A stretch of 64,000 bases of DNA. It comes from Solirubrobacter taibaiensis. GTDB taxonomy: Bacteria; Actinomycetota; Thermoleophilia; Solirubrobacterales; Solirubrobacteraceae. A program made the translations under genes and the position numbers. The first letter of the stretch is position 1. Each line of letters opens with the position of its first letter. Below are positions 58,212-64,000 of this stretch, piece after piece. The DNA lies in the NCBI GenBank assembly GCA_027587225.1, contig JAPDDQ010000001.1:1-64000 (forward strand). Reading direction: 5' to 3'. Below the pieces are notes generated by a model, which ran no database searches, was not told the origin of the DNA, and saw only the letters and a program-made list of their open reading frames with translations.

Positions 58212-60237
58212 CGACAGCAACGCTACCCACGCGCTCGATCTCGACGCGATTGTCGTGGTAGACGGCGCCGCCGCCCATGTCGGCGTCGCGCTCCTCGACG
58301 GTGGCGTTGACGTTCGCGCGGCCGCGCACGTGCTTGAGCCAATGGCCCTTGGTGGACGCGACGACACCCGGCCGCACGCTGTCGGCGACGAGCACCTCGG
58401 CTTCGAACTCGCCGCGGGCGTTGAATACGCGAGCGGTGTCGCCGGTTTCCAGTCCGCGCTCGATCGCGTCGTCCGGATGCAGCGTCACGCGTGGGCCGCC
58501 GGCCTTCTGCAGGAGGTCCGGCTTGTTGGCGAAGATCGTGTTCAGGAACCAGTGCGAGGCGGGCGCGATCAGCGCGAGCGGGTGGTCCTCGTCCGGCGCG
58601 GTCGCCTGTGAGGGCGTGTAGCCGGGGATCGGGTCCAGGCCGTCCCGCTCCGCCTGCTCGGAGTAGAACTCGAGCTTGCCGGAGGGCGTCGGGAAACCGT
58701 CCGTGAAGGCGACGAACTGCTCGGGCAGGTAGCGCTTCCAGCCGCCGTCCCAGAGCTCGTCGAAGAGGTCGTCGCCGAGCAGCGTGCGCGCGATCTGCTC
58801 GTCGCTCGCGTGCAGTGCAGGCTCGGTGAGCTCCATCGCGCGGGCGATCCGCCGGAACGTCTCCAGCGTCGAGAGCGCCTCGCCGCGGGGCTCCACCGCT
58901 GGGCGGTTGAGGTGGATGTAGAAGTGCCCGTAGCCGTCGTTGACGTCCAGGTGCTCGGTCTGCATCGTCGAGGGCAGGACGATGTCGGCGTAGTCGACGG
59001 TGTCGGTCGGGAACTGCTCCATCACGACGGTGAACAGGTCCTCGCGCATGAGGCCCTCGCGGACGCGCTTCTGGTCCGGGTTGGAGCCCATCGGGTTGGC
59101 CTGGTAGACGATGAGCGCCTTCACCGGCGGGTCGTCGAGGTTGAGCAGATGGTCGGCCAGCCGCGTCATGTTGAGCGTGCGGACGGGCTGCTCGAGCAGG
59201 TCGTCGCGCCAGACGCCGTCGATGTTGGCGGTGAAGCGGCCGCTGGTCGAGTACGAAGCGCCGCCGCCGAGGTACTGCCAGTCGCCGGTCACGCCCGGGA
59301 TGGCGTACATCATTCGCAGCGCGGCGCCGCCGCCCGCGTGGCGCTGCATGCCTTGGGTGCAGCGGATGGCGGTGGGACGGGTGGTGGCGAGCCGCTCGCC
59401 GAGCGCTCTGATCCGCTCCTCCGGCAAACCCGTGAGCTCCGCGACCCTCGTGGGTGGGAACTGCCGGATGCGCTGCTCGAACTCCGCGAAGCCGACCGTG
59501 TGCTTGGCGATGTACTCGCGGTCTTCGGCGCCCTGCTCGAGGACGACGTGCAGGAGGCCGAGCGCGAGCGCGGCGTCGGAGCCGGGAAGCGGGGCGAGCC
59601 ACTCGTCGGCGCGCTCGGCGGTGCGGGTCTTGATCGGGTCGATCGACACCACGTACGCGCCGTTCTTCTGCGCTTCGCGCATGAACTTGAACACGTGATG
59701 GCCGCTCGTGAGCGGGTTCGTGCCCCAGAGGATGATCAGCTTCGAGTGCGCGAACGCCTCCGGGTCCATCCCGGACGCGGTGCCGGTGGTGTAGGCGGCG
59801 CCGATCCGCCCCGCGACACTGCACGCGGTCATCTCGTGGCGAGAGGCGCCGAGCACGTTCCACAGCGGCTGGCCGGCGCGGCCTTCGAGGCCCTGCACGT
59901 AGCCGAGCGAGCCCGTGCCCTGGAACGGCCAGATGGCTTCGCCGCCGAACTCGTCCTTGATCGTGTGGAGTTTTTGGGCGATCTCGGCTGTGGCCTCGTT
60001 CCAGCTGATGCGCTCGAACTTCCCCTCGCCCTTCGCCCCGACGCGGCGCAGCGGGTAGAGCAGCCGGTCGTCGGCGCGGACGTGGTCCAGGTACCCGTTG
60101 ACCTTCGCGCACAGCGCGCCCGCCGTGTACGGGTGGTCGCGGTTCCCGCGTAGGCGTGTCGCCTCGCCGTCCTCGACGGTCACCACCCAGCTGCACCCGT
60201 CCGGGCAGTCGAGCGGGCAAGCGCCGAAGAACTCCAT
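58138..60237 (-). CDS. Molybdopterin oxidoreductase (DMSO reductase family)
   Basis: The product is 699 aa. The N-terminus has a [4Fe-4S] set: Cys7, Cys11, Cys15 and Cys43 (ACPLDCPDGC and GALCAKV). The molybdopterin domains follow, with LIILWGTNPLTSGHHVFKF, YQANPMGSNPDQ and the C-terminal dinucleotide-binding part GDTARVFNARGEFEAEVLV. No Tat signal is present, so it is cytoplasmic. Sequence type resembles the BisC/formate-dehydrogenase-like assimilatory group. The last 25 codons overlap the next gene by 74 bp and look like run-on past the family end (VYHDNRVEIERV). Confidence 0.88.
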   Translation of the reverse strand: MEFFGACPLDCPDGCSWVVTVEDGEATRLRGNRDHPYTAGALCAKVNGYLDHVRADDRLLYPLRRVGAKGEGKFERISWNEATAEIAQKLHTIKDEFGGEAIWPFQGTGSLGYVQGLEGRAGQPLWNVLGASRHEMTACSVAGRIGAAYTTGTASGMDPEAFAHSKLIILWGTNPLTSGHHVFKFMREAQKNGAYVVSIDPIKTRTAERADEWLAPLPGSDAALALGLLHVVLEQGAEDREYIAKHTVGFAEFEQRIRQFPPTRVAELTGLPEERIRALGERLATTRPTAIRCTQGMQRHAGGGAALRMMYAIPGVTGDWQYLGGGASYSTSGRFTANIDGVWRDDLLEQPVRTLNMTRLADHLLNLDDPPVKALIVYQANPMGSNPDQKRVREGLMREDLFTVVMEQFPTDTVDYADIVLPSTMQTEHLDVNDGYGHFYIHLNRPAVEPRGEALSTLETFRRIARAMELTEPALHASDEQIARTLLGDDLFDELWDGGWKRYLPEQFVAFTDGFPTPSGKLEFYSEQAERDGLDPIPGYTPSQATAPDEDHPLALIAPASHWFLNTIFANKPDLLQKAGGPRVTLHPDDAIERGLETGDTARVFNARGEFEAEVLVADSVRPGVVASTKGHWLKHVRGRANVNATVEERDADMGGGAVYHDNRVEIERVGSVAVDDQSRDQARFAPRGRAAAVELRAR

Positions 60238-60260
60238 GCCTTCAGCCTACCCTTGGGCGC

Positions 60261-60599
60261 GTGGATCTCCCACCACACGCACGCGCCGTCCTGGGCGGCC
60301 CGGACTTCATCGCCCACCGCCTCGCGGGCTCGCAGTCGGACCCGCAGCAACGATGGATGCTGGGGCTCCCGCGCGAGGTGCGCCGGGACTTCCTGCGCGA
60401 GGTGATCGAGGCCGGGGGAGACCAGGAGCGCTGGATGCTGCTCCAGCACGACGACGTCTGCACGTCTTACGTCGAAGCCGTGCTGTCGCAGGAGCCCACG
60501 CCGGACCGTCAGGCGATGTGGCTGCTGAAACAGTCCCGCCGCGTGCGGCAGAGCTACGTCGAGGACGTGCTCGACAAAGCATCCGCTATTCGCCGCTGA
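60261..60599 (+). CDS. Hypothetical protein, helical
   Basis: The product is 112 aa from GTG 60261, 23 bp from the divergent molybdopterin oxidoreductase gene. It is rich in Trp, Gln, Arg and Leu: RWMLGLPREVRRDFLREVIE, ERWMLLQHDDVCTSYVEAV and MWLLKQSRRVRQSYVEDVL. The RWML/VRR-like units recur three times, suggesting a repeated helical hairpin. I recognise no family. Its end overlaps the AbiEi-DUF559 gene by 46 bp in antisense. Confidence 0.55.
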   Translation: MDLPPHARAVLGGPDFIAHRLAGSQSDPQQRWMLGLPREVRRDFLREVIEAGGDQERWMLLQHDDVCTSYVEAVLSQEPTPDRQAMWLLKQSRRVRQSYVEDVLDKASAIRR

Positions 60600-61420
60600 A
60601 CCACGGCGGGGTGGGTCGTGGCCTCGCGCCACGTGGTGCGGATCACCCGCAGCCCCATCGTTTCGAGCACGAGCTGGCGGGTCGCATCGTCGGCGCGGGC
60701 GATCATGTTGCCGTGGAAGCGCCGGCTGTCGGCTTCGAGGATGAGTCGCTCGTTCGGCCACAGGAAGTCGGGGATGTAGTCGGTGCCTCTGAGGCGCGGG
60801 TTCACGAGCGGCCGGGGGAGCCCGGCCTCGCGTATGAGCGCGAGCACGAGGTTCTCGAGCTCGCTCTTGGTCGGCGCGGCGTCCGTCAGCACGCGGCGCA
60901 GCTTCTTCGCGCCGCGGCCCGAGTAGAGGATGAGCTCGGTGTGCCTCACCAGTTCGAGCCCGAACGCCTGGTTCATCACACTGCGAAGAACCTTCAGCGA
61001 CGCCGTCGCCGCGATGTCGCAAATCGTCCGCACGGGCGTGGTGACGGGGATGCCCCGGTGGATCGTGCGCTCGAACTGCTCGGAGCGGTGATGCACGATG
61101 CCCGGTTGTCGCCGGAGCGCGGGCGAGGTGACGTGGGGAACATGCTCGATCCACTCGCGCATACCCCAGTGCACCACCGCGGACCAGTGCGAGAGGGCGG
61201 CGCCGGGGCCGCATGCCAGGACCGCCGCCAGAAAACGGCCTTCGAGGGAGAGGGGCAGGTACCCGACCGCCCACACGCCTTGGTACATGCGGACCAACCG
61301 CCCCGCCGCGACACGCTTCGAGACGGCTTGCTGCGAGAGCCCGCACGCGCGCAGATCGTCCAGATCGACGACGCCCCACTGCCGCGCCGCCAATCGAGCG
61401 ATCCGAGTGTCCGTTTTCAC
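60554..61420 (-). CDS. AbiEi-like/DUF559 two-domain protein
   Basis: The product is 288 aa from GTG 61420 (start MKTDTRIARLAARQWG), the usual beginning of this group; ATG 61456 or 61492 are possible. Residues about 5-80 are an AbiEi-type antitoxin winged helix (VVDLDDLRACGLSQQAVSKRV, RMYQGVWAVG). The C-terminal about 100 residues are DUF559 (IPDFLWPNERLILEADSRRF), related to Vsr-type PD-(D/E)XK nucleases, with Asp and Glu-x-Asp acidic residues. No AbiEii toxin is next door. A perfect palindrome lies over the start codon, fitting autorepression by the winged helix. Confidence 0.75.
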   Translation of the reverse strand: MKTDTRIARLAARQWGVVDLDDLRACGLSQQAVSKRVAAGRLVRMYQGVWAVGYLPLSLEGRFLAAVLACGPGAALSHWSAVVHWGMREWIEHVPHVTSPALRRQPGIVHHRSEQFERTIHRGIPVTTPVRTICDIAATASLKVLRSVMNQAFGLELVRHTELILYSGRGAKKLRRVLTDAAPTKSELENLVLALIREAGLPRPLVNPRLRGTDYIPDFLWPNERLILEADSRRFHGNMIARADDATRQLVLETMGLRVIRTTWREATTHPAVVQRRIADALSSTSST

Positions 61421-61435
61421 AACCGATGGTTGTGA
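61417..61435. promoter_or_regulatory. Perfect palindrome at the AbiEi-DUF559 start
   Basis: TCACAACC and GGTTGTGA are 8-bp arms around GAT. The left arm contains the GTG start codon (61420, read leftwards). AbiEi proteins are known to bind inverted repeats in their own promoters, so this is a strong candidate for its operator. No ribosome site precedes the start. Confidence 0.6.
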
Positions 61436-61522
61436 GAAAGATCGGTCGAGAACCATGGCCGAAGCGTCGTCCAGACGCCTGTCACGGAACAAGACGCAGG
61501 CGTTACAACTTTGTGCCGATTC

Positions 61523-62899
61523 TCAGGTGCCGCAGAACGTCTGGTACACGCCGTTGAAGCGGTCCGGCGCGGGTTCGGCGTACGGTTCGCGGCCCTCGCG
61601 CTCCTCGAACGGACGCGCGAGGACTTCCATCAACCGCCCGAGCGGCAACAGGTCGTCGTTGGTCGCCGCGGTAAGGGCCTCTTCGACGAGGTGGTTGCGC
61701 GGGATGTAGACCGGGTTGACCTCGTTGAGTCGCGCGAGGGCCGGGGACGTCGTGAGCGGGCGCCACGTGTCGGCCCACGCGTCGAACTCCGACGGGTCGG
61801 CGAACAACGCACGGGCGCGAGTGTTGTCGCCCAGCGCGGCGTCCGGAAGGGCACGGAAGAAGCTCGTGTAGTCGACGCGCTGGGCCTGCAGCAGCGCCAG
61901 CGTCTCGTCGAAGAACGCAGCGTCGGCTTCAGCGAGTCCGAGCTTCGCGCGCATGCCCTCACGCCACGCCCGCCCGTACCGGTCGTCGAAGGTCTGCAGC
62001 ACCGCTGTCGCCTGCTCGACCGCATCGTCACCGAGCAACGGCAGCAACGTCTCGCCCAGGCGCGCGAGGTTCCACTGCGCGATCGCCGGCTGGTTGCCGT
62101 ACGCGTAACGGCCCATGTGGTCGATCGAGCTGAACACGGTCCCTGAATCGAACCGGTCCATGAACGCGCACGGCCCGTAGTCGATCGTCTCGCCGGAGAT
62201 CGCCATGTTGTCCGTGTTCATCACGCCGTGGATGAAGCCGACCAGCATCCAGGAGGCGATCAGCCGCGCCTGCGCATCCACGACCGCCTCGAAGAACTCC
62301 AGGTACCCGAGCCCCGGGTAGTGGCGCGCGATCGCGTAGTCCGCCAACGCCCGCACGTCGCCGTTCCGCGCCGCGTACTCGAACGTCCCCACCCGCAAGT
62401 GGGACGCGGCCACGCGCGTCAACACGGCACCCGGCAATGGCCCGGCCTCGCGGAACACGTTCTCGCCCGTCGCGACCACGGCCAACGCGCGCGTCGTGGG
62501 AATCCCCAGCGCGTGCATCGCCTCGCCGATCACGGCTTCACGCAGCATCGGCCCGACGGCCGCCTTGCCGTCCCCGCCGCGCGCGAACGGCGTCCGGCCC
62601 GAGCCCTTCAGGTGGAGGTCGCGCCGGCGCCCGTCGCGATCGATCACCTCGCCCAACAACAACGCGCGCCCGTCCCCGAGGCGCGGCGAATAGCCACCGA
62701 ACTGGTGCCCGGCATAGACCTGCGCGACCGGCGTCGCGCCGTCGGGCACAACGTTCCCGGCAAAGACGTCGAGTGAGAGGTCAACCCCGAGCTCCAGGGC
62801 GAGCGCCTCGTTGTGGACGAGCAGCCGCGGCTCCGGCGCCCGCACCGCCTGCCACGGGACAAAGAGCCCTTCGAGCGTGTCGGCGAAGGTGTTCTCCAC
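61523..62899 (-). CDS. selO: Protein adenylyltransferase SelO
   Basis: The product is 458 aa, a pseudokinase of the SelO/YdiU (UPF0061) family that transfers AMP to Ser, Thr or Tyr of redox proteins. Visible are [25 protein letters not shown] (family N-lobe block at about 60-84), [37 protein letters not shown] and [25 protein letters not shown] catalytic and metal-binding block. The C-terminus QTFCGT carries the Cys that replaces selenocysteine. It is somewhat shorter than the E. coli protein but complete. Confidence 0.93.
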   Translation of the reverse strand: MENTFADTLEGLFVPWQAVRAPEPRLLVHNEALALELGVDLSLDVFAGNVVPDGATPVAQVYAGHQFGGYSPRLGDGRALLLGEVIDRDGRRRDLHLKGSGRTPFARGGDGKAAVGPMLREAVIGEAMHALGIPTTRALAVVATGENVFREAGPLPGAVLTRVAASHLRVGTFEYAARNGDVRALADYAIARHYPGLGYLEFFEAVVDAQARLIASWMLVGFIHGVMNTDNMAISGETIDYGPCAFMDRFDSGTVFSSIDHMGRYAYGNQPAIAQWNLARLGETLLPLLGDDAVEQATAVLQTFDDRYGRAWREGMRAKLGLAEADAAFFDETLALLQAQRVDYTSFFRALPDAALGDNTRARALFADPSEFDAWADTWRPLTTSPALARLNEVNPVYIPRNHLVEEALTAATNDDLLPLGRLMEVLARPFEEREGREPYAEPAPDRFNGVYQTFCGT

Positions 62900-62909
62900 C
62901 CCTCCGAGG

Positions 62910-63422
62910 TTAGGAGACGCCGCGCTCGAGCAGCGTACGGACCTGCGCGCGCATGTCGTCGGGCTGCGTCAACGCCACGCCGCGCAGCAGCGAGACGAGC
63001 ACGGCGGCGAGCCCCGTGTTCCCGCCCAGGTAGCCGGTCATGGTCGCGACGAAGCGGGCGTCGCGCTCCGCGAAAGCAGGCCCGAGGTCGGGGTCGCCGG
63101 CCTGCGCCTCGGCCCACAGCACCGCGTACACGCGCGTGTCCAAAGGCCGCGTCTCGAAGGCACTCAAGTACGCGTCGACGAGCTCGACCACATCGTCGGT
63201 CTCGGGCGGCACGAAGCGGTTCTGCAGGTCCAAGGTCAACGCGTCGAGCAACCCCGAGCGACTCCCGAACTGGTGCGTGACGATTCCCCGGCTGTAGCCG
63301 GCCGCCTCGCCGACGGCGGCCAGCGTCACGGCCCGCACGCCCCGCGACGCCACGAGCTCCATCGCCGCGTCCAACAACCGTCGCTCGGTCTCCGCTCGTC
63401 GCTCGGCCTGAGTGCGTCTCAC
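62910..63422 (-). CDS. TetR/AcrR family regulator
   Basis: The product is 170 aa from GTG 63422, overlapping the stop of DUF1330 by 4 bp. The helix-turn-helix reads [20 protein letters not shown] and [20 protein letters not shown]. The remaining helices ([19 protein letters not shown]) form the ligand domain. The regulator is translated with the DUF1330 gene and would be expected to bind the palindromes at 63785-63818 upstream of the operon. Confidence 0.88.
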   Translation of the reverse strand: MRRTQAERRAETERRLLDAAMELVASRGVRAVTLAAVGEAAGYSRGIVTHQFGSRSGLLDALTLDLQNRFVPPETDDVVELVDAYLSAFETRPLDTRVYAVLWAEAQAGDPDLGPAFAERDARFVATMTGYLGGNTGLAAVLVSLLRGVALTQPDDMRAQVRTLLERGVS

Positions 63423-63763
63423 ATAAGCCAGTGTGTCGGTTGGAGCACGGCGTCTTCCAGCGCCTCCACCCGCAGGTGCTCGATCGCGCGGTACTCGGGG
63501 GAGCGGATCATGCCCGCGAACACCTCCCGGCTGGGGTAGCGGACGAGCACCACCGCGTCCCAATCGTCGCCCTCCAACGCGGCGCCGCCGCCCGCGGCGA
63601 AGAACAGCGGCTCGGCGTCCGCGGCGACGCCCGAAGCCAGCAGTGCGCAGCGGTACTCGTCGTAGCGCTCCGCACCGCCCGGGCGGAAGCGCAACAGGTT
63701 GAGCATGACCACCGGCCCGCCGCGGTCTTCGGCGAGGAAGCGGTCCAGATCGAAGTCGGTCAT
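63419..63763 (-). CDS. DUF1330 family protein
   Basis: The product is 114 aa from ATG 63763. PVVMLNLLRFRPGGAERYDEY, then AVVLVRYPSREVFAGMIRSPEYRAIEHLR (family block at about 74-102) match the DUF1330 dimeric alpha/beta-barrel fold, related to small monooxygenase-like domains. Function is unknown. It is the first gene of an operon with a TetR regulator (4-bp overlap), preceded by two palindromes. Confidence 0.8.
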   Translation of the reverse strand: MTDFDLDRFLAEDRGGPVVMLNLLRFRPGGAERYDEYRCALLASGVAADAEPLFFAAGGGAALEGDDWDAVVLVRYPSREVFAGMIRSPEYRAIEHLRVEALEDAVLQPTHWLM

Positions 63764-63784
63764 AAACCACACTGTAGATACTTG

Positions 63785-63800
63785 CTTGTCAACCGACAAG
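63785..63800. promoter_or_regulatory. Palindrome 1 upstream of the DUF1330-TetR operon
   Basis: CTTGTC and GACAAG are perfect arms around AACC, 22 bp upstream of the DUF1330 start. The longer context, ACTTG to the left and AGTAA to the right, extends the imperfect symmetry. It lies where an operator of the cotranscribed TetR protein would be expected. Confidence 0.5.
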
Positions 63801-63804
63801 TAAA

Positions 63805-63818
63805 TTCTCACGTGAGAA
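63805..63818. promoter_or_regulatory. Palindrome 2 (14-bp perfect) next to palindrome 1
   Basis: TTCTCACGTGAGAA is a perfect 14-bp palindrome four bases beyond palindrome 1 and of unrelated sequence. It could be a second operator, or the site of another regulator controlling either this operon or the rightward gene at 63872. Confidence 0.45.
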
Positions 63819-63871
63819 CTTCCTCACCGGTTGCTCACAGTCCGCTCACCGCCCGGGCGGAAAACCCATGG

Positions 63872-64000
63872 ATGCTTCTCCAAGACCTCCTCATGCGCCT
63901 CGGCCTCGACGCCCTGGCACTGGCCGCGCTGCTGTACGGCCTCTTCCTCCCGCGCCACAAACGCATGGACCTGGTGGTGGTCTACACGCTGTTCAACCTC
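63872..64000 (+). CDS. DUF4956 family protein, N-terminal part
   Basis: The frame runs from ATG 63872 to the window end (43 codons). LLQDLLMRLGLDALALAALL, then YGLFLPRHKRMDLVVVYTLF is a membrane-helix-forming start that matches the DUF4956 family, multi-pass membrane proteins often encoded near VTC-like polyphosphate polymerases. Only the N-terminus is visible, so the assignment rests on this stretch alone. The 108 bp upstream hold the two palindromes. Confidence 0.65.
   Translation, partial: MLLQDLLMRLGLDALALAALLYGLFLPRHKRMDLVVVYTLFNL

Noticed and set aside
60554..61420. Complete AbiE toxin-antitoxin system
   Set aside because: Only the AbiEi-type domain is present, fused to DUF559. Neighbouring genes are a small helical protein and selO; no nucleotidyltransferase toxin is seen.
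1..64000. Prophage, integrative element, tRNA or rRNA genes
   Set aside because: I found no integrase, transposase, phage structural gene, tRNA cloverleaf or rRNA sequence, and composition looks uniform. A tRNA search program could still overrule this.

Overview
This 64 kb window is very GC-rich chromosomal DNA with almost no non-coding space. GTG and TTG starts are common, and about fourteen gene pairs on the same strand are joined by 4-bp ATGA or GTGA overlaps. The protein content (DivIVA-type coiled coil, mycofactocin-type dehydrogenase, MMPL exporter, PucR regulator, DUF4097, DUF2332, DUF4956, secreted multi-domain proteins with Pro/Thr linkers) indicates an actinobacterium. I infer Thermoleophilia/Solirubrobacterales (Solirubrobacter- or Conexibacter-like), but no rRNA or ribosomal gene is present to confirm it. 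I see no tRNA, rRNA, CRISPR array, prophage or insertion sequence. No stretch longer than about 210 bp lacks a gene.

Layout. 1-3.3 kb: end of a nitronate monooxygenase gene, a divergent TetR/SDR pair around a palindrome, and a mycofactocin-type SDR coupled to an AhpD-like protein. 3.4-7.9 kb: one very large secreted protein (beta-propeller, Ig-like repeats, Pro/Thr stalk). 7.9-10.3 kb: a CpsB-like PHP phosphatase, a PucR regulator and a tiny protein carrying only the descending half of a chemoreceptor signalling hairpin. 10.3-18.5 kb: a surface-polysaccharide operon read leftwards: frameshifted acyltransferase, GT4 glycosyltransferase, heparinase-like protein, APH-like kinase, MurG-like glycosyltransferase, ABC exporter and sugar-nucleotide epimerase. 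A deacetylase and an isochorismatase family hydrolase lie divergently. 19.8-33.4 kb: a DrrAB-type exporter, a glutamine amidotransferase, an acetyltransferase/hydrolase/methyltransferase operon, a MepA-like murein peptidase, a membrane mannosyltransferase-like protein, a GH32/43-like hydrolase, the DivIVA-like protein, an MMPL transporter, DUF2332 and a cation/proton antiporter.

33.5-43.9 kb: a PabB-PabC fusion, an ICMT-like methyltransferase, an XRE regulator facing a SnoaL-like gene across a perfect palindrome, NDH-2, DoxX, and a three-gene sensory operon (DUF4097, histidine kinase, sugar-binding lipoprotein) with no response regulator. 44-53.9 kb: a secreted DUF6345 protein with a His-Gly/Cys pair like clan CD cysteine peptidases, small acetyltransferase and DUF1905 genes, an AraC/SDR pair, an MFS exporter, a degenerate metallo-beta-lactamase fold protein, a deaminase and an M6 (immune inhibitor A) protease. 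53.9-64 kb: two overlapping dynamin/YfjP-like GTPases, an MDR reductase, a molybdopterin oxidoreductase, an AbiEi-DUF559 protein without a toxin partner, SelO, and a DUF1330/TetR operon behind two palindromes.

The most unusual observations are two related palindromic mini-repeats of about 43 bp lodged in frame inside two unrelated coding genes (APH-like kinase and PabBC), the half-hairpin chemoreceptor protein, the caspase-like reading of DUF6345, and the recurring placement of palindromes across start codons of genes that look leaderless.
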